Shown here in pieces: positions 44,400-53,045 of a stretch of 64,000 bases of DNA. Both the position numbers and the translations under genes were made by a program. This DNA comes from Pseudomonadota bacterium (GTDB lineage Bacteria > Pseudomonadota > Alphaproteobacteria > UBA2136 > JASBTF01). The stretch spans positions 547,218 through 611,217 of the forward strand of contig JASBTF010000002.1 in the NCBI GenBank assembly GCA_030148545.1, written 5' to 3'. Each line of letters opens with the position of its first letter. The stretch's first letter is position 1. A model generated the notes under the pieces. The model had not been told where the DNA came from and ran no database searches. It was given only the letters and a program-made list of their open reading frames with translations.

Positions 44400-44531
44400 G
44401 TGGCTGAGAAACTTGAAGTGCCTATCTCGAAAAAAGGTAATAGCGACCTCGGAAGCATTATAACGGTTGTAGTTGTACTGGTGGGCTATCCCGCTGGAAT
44501 TATATTGCACTTTTTAGGTGTGCTTCCTTAA
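44400..44531 (+). CDS. 43-residue single-span membrane peptide
   Basis: A short gene starting with GTG after CAGGAGG. The product has a polar N terminus (MAEKLEVPISKKGN) and one hydrophobic helix from about residue 19 to 40, ending HFLGVLP. Promoter, strong ribosome site and terminator support it as a real gene. The function is unknown. The codons ATC, TCG and CTC are unusual for the region. Confidence 0.6.
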   Translation: MAEKLEVPISKKGNSDLGSIITVVVVLVGYPAGIILHFLGVLP

Positions 44532-44540
44532 AAGAAATAG

Positions 44541-44568
44541 AAAAAGCCGTGCAAATGCACGGCTTTTT
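44541..44568. terminator. bidirectional terminator before erpA
   Basis: AAAAAGCCGTGC-AAAT-GCACGGCTTTTT, 12-bp stem between convergent genes. Confidence 0.9.
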
Positions 44569-44955
44569 CTATAGCCCGAAACTATTGCCGCAACCGCAGC
44601 TGCTTTTAGCGTTGGGGTTTTTAATAATGAACTGGCTGGCTTCTAGCGTATCTTCAAAATCTAGCACTGCACCTTTGAGCAGTTTAAAGCTGGCAGGGTC
44701 AATCAACACGGTTGTGTTGGGGTGAGTCTCGTTCACCACGTGCTGGTCGTCGCTGTTGCTCTCTTCAGCTAAATCAAACTTATAGCTATAGCCATTGCAC
44801 CCACCACCTTTAACTGTAATGCGTAAATAAGCAGCGCTGTGCTTAGCCAAAATGGCTGTAAGTCGTGTTGCTGCAGCATCGGTCATGCGTAAATCTGGGC
44901 CTTGTGGGGCAGGGGCTGGCGCACTATCAGCGCTATTGAATGAAATTTTTACCAT
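44569..44955 (-). CDS. erpA: A-type iron-sulfur carrier protein
   Basis: A HesB/IscA-family carrier that passes iron-sulfur clusters to target enzymes. It has 128 residues, with an N-terminal extension of about 20 residues, GGGCNGYSYKF for the first cysteine and SSCGCGNSF for the C-terminal pair. It could equally be named IscA; the choice of ErpA rests on its standing alone rather than in an isc or suf cluster. In many alphaproteobacteria such a gene lies near dgt-argS, as here beside argS. Confidence 0.88.
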   Translation of the reverse strand: MVKISFNSADSAPAPAPQGPDLRMTDAAATRLTAILAKHSAAYLRITVKGGGCNGYSYKFDLAEESNSDDQHVVNETHPNTTVLIDPASFKLLKGAVLDFEDTLEASQFIIKNPNAKSSCGCGNSFGL

Positions 44956-45022
44956 ACGTTTTTTATTATAATGGTGCTGTCAAGGGGTGACCAGCGCTAA
45001 AAAAACGCGTATAAACAAAATC

Positions 45023-46750
45023 ATGCAACAAACTGGATACCACACCCTTACCACTGCTATGCAGCAAGCAGTACAAAACCTTATTGCTGCCGAGAAACTC
45101 CCTGCCGATGCTGATATCAGTAAAATGGTGGTGGAGCCTAAGCCCGATATTGAGGCGGTAGACTACGCCTGTAACGCAGCATTGGTATTAGCCAAGCCTG
45201 CCAAAACAAATCCACGTGCTTTGGCTGAAGAACTGCTAAAAGCACTGCCAGCAGAGCTACCCGTTACAACCGAAATTGCGGGCCCGGGTTTTATTAATTT
45301 TAAGTTCACAGCCGAATTTTACCAAAACATTACCCGTACGCTCGCCACAAACCCAGCACCGTACTGGCAGGTGGATATTGGCCAAGGCTGCAAAACGAAT
45401 GTGGAATTTGTTTCCATTAACCCTACGGGGCCTATTCATATTGGCCATGGCCGTAATGCTGTGTTTGGTGACACCATTGCCCGCCTGCTGGAGCGCACTG
45501 GCCACAGCGTGCACCGTGAGTATTTGCTAAACGATTTTGGTAACCAAATTAACGGTTTGGTTCTATCGGTTATGGCGCGTTATCGCGAGCTGTATGGCGA
45601 AGAACTAAACTTGCCAGAAGATGGTTACGTTGGTGATTACATTATTGATATCGCACAAAACCTTAAAAACCGTGATGGCGATAAATGGTTGGCTGAGCAA
45701 GACGTGGAAACCTTGACCACCGAACTACGCGCCTTTTGTGTAGAGCAGTGCATGGGTCTGATTATGGATGATGTGCATCGCTTAGGAATTCGGTTTGACA
45801 CATTGTTCAGCGAGTTTGAAATGCACCAACAAGGCAACCCGGTGAACAAAGTTGTTGAGCAACTAAAAGAGCAGGGCGATGTGGTGTTTGAAGCCTTGCC
45901 ACCACCAAAAGGTAAAGAAGTTACCGACTATAAACCCGAGCCACTCTGGTTATTTAAAGCGACCAAGTATGGCCTCAGCCAAGACAAGGCTATTCTTAAC
46001 CGTGCAGGCAAGCCAACGTATTTTGGTCAGGACATGGCTTACGAGAAAAACAAGCTCGACCGCGGGTTTGAAAAGCTAATTGTGGTGGTTGCTAAGGACC
46101 AAACGGGGAACTTTGAACCACTCAAAAAAGCAATGGCAGCCATGGGCAGTAGCGAGAGTGCGCTGAGCCCCGTGTACTACGCATTGGTAAAAGTGCTGCG
46201 TAATGGCGAACCTGTTAAACTCTCCAAGCGGGCAGGTACCATTATTTCACTGAAAGATGTACTGGATGAAGTAGGTGCCGATGTTTACCGTTTTTGGATG
46301 TTAACGCGCCGCCCAGAAACCGAACTGGTGTTTGACCTTGCTAAGGCGGTAGAGCAAAGCAACGACAACCCTGTTTTTTACGTACAGTACGCGCATGCAC
46401 GCTTATGTGCAGTACAGCGCCAACGTGAGGAGTTGGGCATTGCGCCTGCCAATGCTGATGAGGCTGATCTAAGCTTGCTGACCGAAAAGCACGAAGCTGA
46501 GCTGATGGCACTGCTAGAGCGCTACCCGCTAGAAATTGCCACAGCAGCACGCCTGCTAGAGCCACACCGCATGGTGTTCTACATTGAGGAAGTGGCGCGG
46601 GCGATTCATGCTTGGTACGGCGCGCATAAGTTCCTACTGGCGGATGATATTCCACTTACACACGCACGTTTGGTACTGGCGCAAGCAGCGCAAGCTGTAC
46701 TGCACGATGCGTTAACCATGCTGGCTGTTTCAGCTCCGGAGAGTATGTAA
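45023..46750 (+). CDS. argS: arginyl-tRNA synthetase
   Basis: A class I synthetase charging tRNA-Arg. It has 575 residues from ATG 45023, close to the family norm of about 575-590. NPTGPIHIGHGRNAVFGD holds the HIGH motif and VKLSKRAGTIISL the KMSKS-like loop. The N-terminal Add1 domain and the C-terminal anticodon domain (DALTMLAVSAPE) are intact. The start is uncertain: a TATAAT at 44967-44972 would also allow a GTG at 44987, adding 12 residues. It ends 1 base before the SPOR gene. Confidence 0.94.
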   Translation: MQQTGYHTLTTAMQQAVQNLIAAEKLPADADISKMVVEPKPDIEAVDYACNAALVLAKPAKTNPRALAEELLKALPAELPVTTEIAGPGFINFKFTAEFYQNITRTLATNPAPYWQVDIGQGCKTNVEFVSINPTGPIHIGHGRNAVFGDTIARLLERTGHSVHREYLLNDFGNQINGLVLSVMARYRELYGEELNLPEDGYVGDYIIDIAQNLKNRDGDKWLAEQDVETLTTELRAFCVEQCMGLIMDDVHRLGIRFDTLFSEFEMHQQGNPVNKVVEQLKEQGDVVFEALPPPKGKEVTDYKPEPLWLFKATKYGLSQDKAILNRAGKPTYFGQDMAYEKNKLDRGFEKLIVVVAKDQTGNFEPLKKAMAAMGSSESALSPVYYALVKVLRNGEPVKLSKRAGTIISLKDVLDEVGADVYRFWMLTRRPETELVFDLAKAVEQSNDNPVFYVQYAHARLCAVQRQREELGIAPANADEADLSLLTEKHEAELMALLERYPLEIATAARLLEPHRMVFYIEEVARAIHAWYGAHKFLLADDIPLTHARLVLAQAAQAVLHDALTMLAVSAPESM

Positions 46751-46751
46751 C

Positions 46752-47414
46752 ATGCCAAAACGTAAAGCCAATAACGATAACATGCTCAATACCATTAAAT
46801 GGGTATTGGTTGGGGTGTTGCTTGTTGGCTTTATTGGCGTGTTGATATGGGCGCTGGTACAGCGTGAGCAAATTGTGGCCAACCAACCGCTAGACTTGGT
46901 AAGCCCGCCTGAAACACCTGTAAAAGTACGCCCAGAGCAACCTGGTGGACGTGTTTTTCCACATCAAGAGCGCGTAGTGTTCGACCTATTGCAAGATGCT
47001 GCAGAGCCAGAAAAACCAACCGAAGCGCCAGCAGCGCCGCTTAAAAACAAGCGAGAAACTAAAAAAACGCCAAAATCTACCACCAAGCCAGCTGCTGAAA
47101 AAGTAGCTACGAAACCTGTAGCTAAACCGGCGCCACAGTTGGTTAAAAAGCCGGTAGCGGCAGCGCAAGGTAATTGGGGTGTACAGCTTGCTTCCTTCAT
47201 TAACCGTAAGGATGCAGAGCGCGCTATTCTCACTTATTTGGAGCGCCATGCCGACGAGTTAACAGGCCTGCGCCCTATTGTGACCGAGGCAGAGGTGAAT
47301 GGTGCCAAGCGCTACCGTGTGCGCTTTATGGGCTTACAAAGCAAGCCTGCCGCTGCCAAGTTATGTGAGGCGCTGAAGGCCAATGGCCAAGGCTGTTTTT
47401 ATGTCCAAAACTAA
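46752..47414 (+). CDS. SPOR-domain membrane protein
   Basis: A 220-residue bitopic protein. A short basic N terminus is followed by one membrane helix (about 15-37), a periplasmic proline/lysine-rich linker and a C-terminal SPOR domain (about 138-220, GNWGVQLASF to GCFYV). SPOR domains bind denuded glycan strands at division sites. The place between argS and nagZ is the usual one for this gene in alphaproteobacteria. Its end overlaps nagZ by 14 bases. Confidence 0.88.
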   Translation: MPKRKANNDNMLNTIKWVLVGVLLVGFIGVLIWALVQREQIVANQPLDLVSPPETPVKVRPEQPGGRVFPHQERVVFDLLQDAAEPEKPTEAPAAPLKNKRETKKTPKSTTKPAAEKVATKPVAKPAPQLVKKPVAAAQGNWGVQLASFINRKDAERAILTYLERHADELTGLRPIVTEAEVNGAKRYRVRFMGLQSKPAAAKLCEALKANGQGCFYVQN

Positions 47415-48438
47415 TCTTGCGCGGTCACTTATTGTTGGTATTCCTGGCCCACAGCTGGATGATTCTACACGAGATTTTTTGACCGAGCTTAAGCCCGCTG
47501 CAATTATTCTGTTTGGCCGTAATTGTGAGAACCCGCAACAGCTTAAGCAGCTTACTAGCGAGCTTGCAGAGTTAAGCCCGCTTACAGAACCACTTATTTT
47601 TATCGATCATGAAGGTGGGCGTGTGCAGCGCTACCAGTGGGATGATTATAACCCGCCGCATGCCAGTGTATTTGGTGAATTGTGGCGTGAAGATCCTGAA
47701 ACCGCGCTAGAAGCTGCTATGCTTAATGGACAGTTACTGGGCTGGCAGGTGAGCCAATATGGACTCACCGTAAACTGTGCGCCCGTGGCAGACCTACACA
47801 TTGCTGGTGCAGATGATATTATTGGCCACCGTGCCTTTAGTGATGACCCACAGGCGGTAGCTGCATTAGCAGGCGCTACCATGGCAGGTTTGTTGCGTGG
47901 GGGTGTGTGGCCGGTGCTAAAACATGCGCCTGGCCATGGCCGTGCGCTGGCGGATTCTCATAAAGCGCTGCCGGTTATTGATACACCGCTAGAAAAATTG
48001 CGCGCGACGGACTTTGTGCCGTTTGCTGCTCACCCACAAACACCATTGGTGATGACCGCCCATGTGGTATTGCCCGATATTACCGGTGAGCAGCCAATCA
48101 CTCTCAGCAAAGCTGGTGTGGAGTTTTTGCGTAACGACCTTGGCTTGCAAGGCCAACTGGTGGCGGATGATTTATGGATGGGTGCACTCACAGGTAGTTT
48201 GCTTAGCCGTGCAGAACAAGCGTTGGAGGCGGGCTGTGACCTACTTATTGTGGGCTCAGGCAGACTGGATGGTGCATTTGACCAAGAACGCTGGAGCAAG
48301 CTGGAAAACTTATTAGCGTTGCCATTAATAGAGCAGGCAAAGTTACCGCCACGTGGCCGTAGCAGCATGGCAGAAATTCAGCAGGCTAAAAGTCGTTTAT
48401 CACAAATTCAGCAATGCCTACTTGACGCAGTATCATAG
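47401..48438 (+). CDS. nagZ: beta-N-acetylhexosaminidase NagZ
   Basis: A cytoplasmic glycoside hydrolase of family 3 that removes GlcNAc from recycled muropeptides. It has 345 residues. KHAPGHGRALADSH matches the NagZ catalytic loop with its Asp-His dyad, and LVADDLWMGAL carries the nucleophilic aspartate. I chose ATG 47401 inside the upstream gene; an ATG at 47383 is less consistent with the family start. In relatives scpA and scpB follow; here small orphan genes do. Confidence 0.92.
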   Translation: MSKTNLARSLIVGIPGPQLDDSTRDFLTELKPAAIILFGRNCENPQQLKQLTSELAELSPLTEPLIFIDHEGGRVQRYQWDDYNPPHASVFGELWREDPETALEAAMLNGQLLGWQVSQYGLTVNCAPVADLHIAGADDIIGHRAFSDDPQAVAALAGATMAGLLRGGVWPVLKHAPGHGRALADSHKALPVIDTPLEKLRATDFVPFAAHPQTPLVMTAHVVLPDITGEQPITLSKAGVEFLRNDLGLQGQLVADDLWMGALTGSLLSRAEQALEAGCDLLIVGSGRLDGAFDQERWSKLENLLALPLIEQAKLPPRGRSSMAEIQQAKSRLSQIQQCLLDAVS

Positions 48439-48527
48439 TTTGTTATTTTCAACGCTTCACGTGTTTTTGTGAATTGCGTTTTCAGCGCCACTCAAGGGGA
48501 GGGGCGATAAACTTTGGGGAGCTCTAA

Positions 48528-48653
48528 ATGAGCCAAGCAAAAAATTCGACGAACATGCCGAAAATTCATAAACGTTCCGCAGCTGTGACGGAAGCGCTGC
48601 TCCGTAGTAGTCGAGGTCGTCGGCATGATAAATCGGCCAATAAAGGGACTTGA
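48528..48653 (+). CDS. 41-residue basic peptide
   Basis: A short frame starting after GGGGAG. The product MSQAKNSTNMPKIHKRSAAV... is strongly basic (ten lysines and arginines) and hydrophilic. Codons such as TCG and CGA are atypical for the region. There is no homology I can recall, so this is a tentative gene; it lies just upstream of the equally unusual gene at 48758. Confidence 0.4.
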   Translation: MSQAKNSTNMPKIHKRSAAVTEALLRSSRGRRHDKSANKGT

Positions 48654-48707
48654 AACACGAGGTTTATGCCCTATATGGGTAAGTGAATCTAATTTTTTGT
48701 TTCAAAC

Positions 48708-48735
48708 GCGTGCGCCACGGGGAGGTGGCGCACGC
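48708..48735 (+). promoter_or_regulatory. perfect 11-bp leader hairpin
   Basis: GCGTGCGCCAC / GTGGCGCACGC with loop GGGGAG, ending 8 bases before the AAAGGAG ribosome site of the next gene. There is no T run. It probably influences translation or stability of that message. Confidence 0.5.
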
Positions 48736-48757
48736 AAACCCTGAAAGGAGACCAGTT

Positions 48758-49096
48758 ATGGTCGCTGAAACTATCACCGAATTCGACGTTGCGGCTGACC
48801 TGCATGCTGTGAGCACACCGAATGATCTTGGTGCTGTTCGTAAGCCTGGTCGTCGCCGTCATGCTAAGCGGCGTGAACATTACTTTGCCCATCGTGGTAC
48901 CGATTGCCCGGATGCGTTGTCTCGCTATCTGAACAGTGAGATTCGTTGGAAACGAGTTTGGCGCCGGCTGGATAATGTTGAACGCCGGCGTGAAGCTCTG
49001 CCGGAAATTACCGCTCAACTTCATGAGATTGATGAAGAGCATGAGGATATTATGGCTCTTCTGGAGCACCATTTCGGTGACCATGATGACTATTAA
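48758..49096 (+). CDS. hypothetical protein, 112 residues
   Basis: An unrecognised soluble protein. A basic middle (KPGRRRHAKRREHY) is followed by a helical, charged C-terminal half (WKRVWRRLDNVERRREALPEITAQLHEIDEEHEDI) that should form a coiled coil and ends in histidines and aspartates. The start is set by AAAGGAGA 7 bases upstream. ATC, GTC and TTC codons mark it as atypical. It occupies the scpA-scpB position between nagZ and tatA. Confidence 0.65.
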   Translation: MVAETITEFDVAADLHAVSTPNDLGAVRKPGRRRHAKRREHYFAHRGTDCPDALSRYLNSEIRWKRVWRRLDNVERRREALPEITAQLHEIDEEHEDIMALLEHHFGDHDDY

Positions 49097-49125
49097 CCTC
49101 ATTTATTGAGCGTCTTGAATACATG

Positions 49126-49153
49126 AAACGCCCCAACTTTGGTTGGGGCGTTT
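49126..49153 (+). terminator. terminator of the orphan gene
   Basis: AAACGCCCCAAC-TTT-GGTTGGGGCGTTT followed by further Ts, about 30 bases after the stop of the gene at 48758-49096. Confidence 0.88.
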
Positions 49154-49158
49154 TGCTT

Positions 49159-49187
49159 TTGCGTGCTGGCCGGCAAAATGGTACAAA
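49159..49187 (+). promoter_or_regulatory. ydcF-like gene promoter
   Basis: TTGCGT, 17-bp spacer, TACAAA, then 7 bases to the ATG at 49195; a leaderless start is predicted. The longer open frame from 49123 would begin inside the terminator. Confidence 0.55.
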
Positions 49188-49194
49188 CAAGTCC

Positions 49195-49977
49195 ATGAAA
49201 TTACTCATCACCACGTTGCTGTTACCACCAGGGTTGTTGTTACTGCTCATGGGCGGGGCCTTGTGGTGGTGGCGCAAGCGCCATGTGCGTGCGCTGGGCT
49301 GCCTTATTGCTGCTTTTGTATTGGGGTGGTTGCTTTCCACCACAGCGGTAGCACGGGTCATGAGTGCGGCGTTGATTAGCCAAATTGATGGTGCGCAACC
49401 GCAAAACATTCAACAAACCGATGCTGTGGTGGTGCTCACCGGTGGCATTACCTATGTAGGTGATATTGGTTGGCTGCCTAAAAATGAAACTTTCCGCCGT
49501 GTGGCCGTGGCTTACGAGCTGCAACAGCGCATTGGCTCTCGCGTGCCAGTGCTCATCAGTGGTGGCCGTACCGAAGGCCTACAATACCCGTCCGAGGCGC
49601 GGGTAGCACAGCAGGTGTTCGACCGTCATCGTGCGCAAATCACCCCCACCGAGCTAGAGGAAGCCAGCACCAACACCTATGAGAGTGCACTACAAAGTGC
49701 TGCCTTGCTGCAAAAGCGTCGTGCAGAGCAAATTTTCCTGGTAACTGGTGAGCTGCACATGTTGCGTGCTTTGGCCGCCTACCGTGGCCGTGGGATAGAC
49801 CCTGTGCCATTCCCCGTTATTGTACTGCCGCGTGGCCCGTTGAGTTTTCAGGACTTTTTACCAAGTATAGATGGCCTGCGCCTTAGCACCCGTGCACTGT
49901 ATGAGTATTACGGTTTGGTGCGTTACCTGCTGCAAGGCTATGTAAGCTGGAACGACATTTTTTACAGTAAAAAGTAG
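49195..49977 (+). CDS. YdcF/ElyC-family membrane protein
   Basis: A 260-residue DUF218 protein. Two N-terminal membrane helices (about 1-22 and 33-58) are followed by a periplasmic domain with DAVVVLTGG, PVLISGGR, EEASTNTYESA and LVTGELHMLRA, the conserved DUF218 motifs. ElyC of this family affects envelope and lipid-carrier metabolism in E. coli; a similar role is only inferred. It is followed by tatA after 10 bases. Confidence 0.82.
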   Translation: MKLLITTLLLPPGLLLLLMGGALWWWRKRHVRALGCLIAAFVLGWLLSTTAVARVMSAALISQIDGAQPQNIQQTDAVVVLTGGITYVGDIGWLPKNETFRRVAVAYELQQRIGSRVPVLISGGRTEGLQYPSEARVAQQVFDRHRAQITPTELEEASTNTYESALQSAALLQKRRAEQIFLVTGELHMLRALAAYRGRGIDPVPFPVIVLPRGPLSFQDFLPSIDGLRLSTRALYEYYGLVRYLLQGYVSWNDIFYSKK

Positions 49978-49987
49978 GGAAAAGAAT

Positions 49988-50164
49988 ATGTTTGGATTAG
50001 GTGTTTGGGAAATTTTGGCCGTTGGCTTGGTGGTATTGCTGTTTTTTGGCGGTGCTAAAAAATTCCCACAGGTGATGAAACAGCTAGGGCAGGGGGTTGT
50101 TGCCTTCAAAAGTGGCCTTAGCGATAAAAATCCTACCGCGGACGACGATAAAAAAGACGCATGA
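49988..50164 (+). CDS. tatA: Sec-independent translocase protein TatA
   Basis: A small inner-membrane protein that multimerises to let folded twin-arginine substrates across. It has 58 residues: MFGLGVWEILAVGLVVLLFF, then FGGAKKFPQVMKQLGQG, the hinge and amphipathic helix with the conserved FGxxKxP pattern, and an acidic/basic tail. Its stop overlaps the tatB start (ATGA). The exact first base may be off by one in my count. Confidence 0.88.
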   Translation: MFGLGVWEILAVGLVVLLFFGGAKKFPQVMKQLGQGVVAFKSGLSDKNPTADDDKKDA

Positions 50165-50322
50165 TCCCCACACTTGGCCTCATTGAGCTGCTGATTATTT
50201 TGGTGGTGGCGTTGTTGGTGCTGGGGCCGCAGCAATTGGTTGGCGTGGCGCAGCAGTTGGGTCGTGCTACTAAGGCTGTTCACAAAGCTTGGCAGGACCT
50301 TAAAAAGGATACCGGGCTATGA
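50161..50322 (+). CDS. tatB: short TatB-like protein
   Basis: A 53-residue protein between tatA and tatC with overlapping starts and stops at both ends. MIPTLGLIELLIILVVALLV contains the glutamate of the TatB membrane helix, and LGPQQLVGVAQQLGRA the GP hinge and amphipathic helix. TatB proteins usually have 90-170 residues, with a long charged helical tail; here that tail is missing. Position supports tatB, length is unusual. Confidence 0.75.
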   Translation: MIPTLGLIELLIILVVALLVLGPQQLVGVAQQLGRATKAVHKAWQDLKKDTGL

Positions 50323-51047
50323 GCAACGTAGCACCGCGTGCCTTATCGGAACATTTAGCAGAACTCCGTGGCCGCCTACTAATGGTGGTTGGGTTGTTTT
50401 TTGCATTTTTTATTGCGCTATATATTTTTAAACATCAGCTCATCAACATTTTGCTCACGCCACTTTATGCAGCAGGTGTTAGCCAAGTTATTGCCGTGGG
50501 GGTTATGGAAGTATTTGTAACGCAGCTAAAAATAGCGGCGTATGGCGCGGCACTCCTTACGTTGCCTGTGCTGTTGGGTCAAATTTGGCTGTTTGTGGCA
50601 CCTGGGCTGTACCAGCGTGAGCAATCCACCACACGATTATTGGTGTGGGGTGGCCCAGTATTGTTACTTGCTGGGGTTTTATTTTGCTGGTTTGCGGTGT
50701 TACCAGCTGCATTAAAATTTATGGTGATGTTGGCTGGTGAGCAGGTGGATACCCTACCAGCGGTGGGGCTATACCTGACACTTGTGGTACGTTTGTTATT
50801 AGCATTTGGGCTGGTTTTTCAGCTACCACTCTTGCTATGGGGCTTAGTACGGCTGGATGTTGTGAGTTTGGAACAGCTGGCAAACATGCGGCGTTATGTG
50901 TTGGTATTGGCTGTTGCTGTTGGCGCAATTCTCACCCCGCCGGACCCTTTTACCCAACTGTTACTTGCCATACCGGTGTGGCTGTTTTATGAATTAACCT
51001 TAGCTTTGCTAAAACATACCAAACCAAAAGAAAACGATAAGGACTGA
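50319..51047 (+). CDS. tatC: Sec-independent translocase protein TatC
   Basis: The twin-arginine signal receptor of the Tat translocase in the inner membrane. It has 242 residues and six membrane helices, with the N-terminal SEHLAELRGRLL motif that contacts signal peptides and the conserved FQLPLLLWGL segment. Its start overlaps the tatB stop. Confidence 0.96.
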   Translation: MSNVAPRALSEHLAELRGRLLMVVGLFFAFFIALYIFKHQLINILLTPLYAAGVSQVIAVGVMEVFVTQLKIAAYGAALLTLPVLLGQIWLFVAPGLYQREQSTTRLLVWGGPVLLLAGVLFCWFAVLPAALKFMVMLAGEQVDTLPAVGLYLTLVVRLLLAFGLVFQLPLLLWGLVRLDVVSLEQLANMRRYVLVLAVAVGAILTPPDPFTQLLLAIPVWLFYELTLALLKHTKPKENDKD

Positions 51048-51054
51048 TCTCATC

Positions 51055-52365
51055 ATGCTGGACATTAAACAGATCCGCGAAAACCCTGAAATTCTCGATA
51101 ACAGCCTTGCCAAACGCGGCGCACAGGCGCAGTCCAGTAGTATTCTTGCGCTTGATGAACAGCGCCGTAATCTGTTGACCCAAGCTCAGGGTTTGCAGCA
51201 GCAGCGTAATGCGTTGTCTAAGCAGGTTGGCCAACTGAAAAGCAAAGGCGAAGATGCCAGCGAGATTATGGCTCAAGTACAGCAAATGGGCCCGCAGCTT
51301 AAAGAGCTTGAAGAGCAAGCCAGCCAAAAAGAAGCAGAGCTAAACGAGCTGCTATCAGGTATTCCTAATATTTTGCAGGATGATGTACCACAAGGCCAAG
51401 ATGATACTGAGAATGAGGAAATTCGCGGCTGGGGCGAACCACAAACGTTTGATTTTGAGCCAAAACACCATTACGAGCTGGGTGAAGACCTTGGCCAAAT
51501 GGACTTTGAAACTGGCGTAAAGCTAGCAGGCAGCCGCTTTGTGTGGATGCAAGGCGACTTAGCACGATTAGAGCGCGCGCTAGCACTGTTCATGCTCGAC
51601 CACCTGCGTAGCCGTGGTTTTACCGAGGTTATGCCGCCACTGATGGTGAATACTCAAACCATGTATGGTACTGGTCAGCTGCCTAAATTTGGCGATGATA
51701 TGTACGAAATGACCACTGGTGAATGGCTTAACCCAACATCGGAAGTGATGTTGACCAACTACGCACAAGATAAAATTTTGAGCACTGACCAACTGCCATT
51801 GCGCTGGTGTGCGTGGACACCTTGTTTCCGTAAAGAATCAGGTAGTGCTGGTAAGGATACGCGCGGTTATATTCGCATGCACCAATTTGCCAAAGTGGAG
51901 ATGGTGCAGTTAACCACACCAGAGCAGTCCGAAGCGGCACATGAGTGGATGACTGAAACAGCAGAGGGTGTGCTACGTGCGCTGAACTTGCCGTACCGTG
52001 TGATGTTGCTGTGTGGTGGTGATACGGGTTTTGGCGTTAATAAAACCTACGATATTGAAGTATGGCTGCCTGGTCAGGATACATTCCGTGAGATTTCCAG
52101 TTGTTCTACTTGTGGTGATTTTCAAGGCCGCCGGATGAATGGCCGCTTTCGCAGTGGTCAGGATAAACCGCAGTTTGTACATACTCTTAACGGCTCTGGC
52201 TTGGCCACTGGCCGCACATTGGTTGCAGTGCTGGAGAATTACCAACAAGCTGATGGTAGTATTGTGGTACCAGAGGTTATTCGTCCTTACCTGGGGGGGC
52301 AGGAATTGATCACTGCTGAGGGTGCTTTTGCACCAGCGGTGGATGCCACAGCGGAGGCGGCATGA
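51055..52365 (+). CDS. serS: seryl-tRNA synthetase
   Basis: A class II synthetase charging tRNA-Ser. It has 436 residues: an N-terminal coiled-coil arm (about 30-100), motif 2 FRKESGSAGKDTRGYIRMHQF and motif 3 GSGLATGRTLVAVLENYQ. It lies between tatC and pcm, the usual alphaproteobacterial order except that surE is missing. Confidence 0.97.
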   Translation: MLDIKQIRENPEILDNSLAKRGAQAQSSSILALDEQRRNLLTQAQGLQQQRNALSKQVGQLKSKGEDASEIMAQVQQMGPQLKELEEQASQKEAELNELLSGIPNILQDDVPQGQDDTENEEIRGWGEPQTFDFEPKHHYELGEDLGQMDFETGVKLAGSRFVWMQGDLARLERALALFMLDHLRSRGFTEVMPPLMVNTQTMYGTGQLPKFGDDMYEMTTGEWLNPTSEVMLTNYAQDKILSTDQLPLRWCAWTPCFRKESGSAGKDTRGYIRMHQFAKVEMVQLTTPEQSEAAHEWMTETAEGVLRALNLPYRVMLLCGGDTGFGVNKTYDIEVWLPGQDTFREISSCSTCGDFQGRRMNGRFRSGQDKPQFVHTLNGSGLATGRTLVAVLENYQQADGSIVVPEVIRPYLGGQELITAEGAFAPAVDATAEAA

Positions 52366-53045
52366 ATCCCAAAGTTTATAAAAACCAATTGCTAGCTCAG
52401 CGTCAATTACAGCGTCAGCGTATGCTGAGCTCGCTACAGCAGCGCGATATTACTAATCCCGCAGTGTTGCAAGCAATGGGTAATGTACCGCGCGAAGCTT
52501 TTGTAGCCCGCGCGTTGCACAGCAATGCTTACGAAGACCGTGTACTACCAATTGGCGAACAGCAAACAATTTCCATGCCGTCGGTTGTGGGGGCGATGAC
52601 ACAAGCGCTAGATATTCAGCGTAACCATAAAGTGCTCGAAATTGGTACAGGAAGCGGCTACCAAGCTGCAGTATTGGCGGAGATGGTGCGCCGGGTATTT
52701 TCAATTGAACGGTACAGCAGTTTGAGTGACCAAGCTCAACAGGTGCTTGGCGAGCTGGGCTACACCAACCTTATTTATAAAGTAGGAGATGGTACGCTAG
52801 GTTGGCCAGAGCAAGCACCGTTTGACCGTATTATTATTACTGCCGCCGCACCTGAGGTGCCGCAAGCACTGCTAGAGCAATTAGCTCCAGAAGGTATTTT
52901 GGTTGCGCCCGTTGGCCCCGTGCAGACCGATGCTATTCAAACCCTGATGCGTTACACCAAGCAGGCCGATGGCTCTGTTGAAGAAACCAAGTTAGGTAAG
53001 GTTCAGTTTGTGCCACTAGTTGGCAAACAGGGAGTGGCTGCATAA
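52362..53045 (+). CDS. pcm: protein-L-isoaspartate O-methyltransferase
   Basis: A SAM-dependent enzyme that repairs isoaspartyl residues in damaged proteins. It has 227 residues with AYEDRVLPIGEQQTISMPSVV, the SAM site VLEIGTGSGYQAAVLAEM and GDGTLGWPEQAPFDRIIITAAA. It overlaps the serS stop by 4 bases and the next gene start by 1. Confidence 0.95.
   Translation: MNPKVYKNQLLAQRQLQRQRMLSSLQQRDITNPAVLQAMGNVPREAFVARALHSNAYEDRVLPIGEQQTISMPSVVGAMTQALDIQRNHKVLEIGTGSGYQAAVLAEMVRRVFSIERYSSLSDQAQQVLGELGYTNLIYKVGDGTLGWPEQAPFDRIIITAAAPEVPQALLEQLAPEGILVAPVGPVQTDAIQTLMRYTKQADGSVEETKLGKVQFVPLVGKQGVAA

Noticed and set aside
49123-49194. A longer N terminus for the YdcF-like protein
   Set aside because: The extra codons lie within a strong terminator and the -35/-10 pair of the gene.
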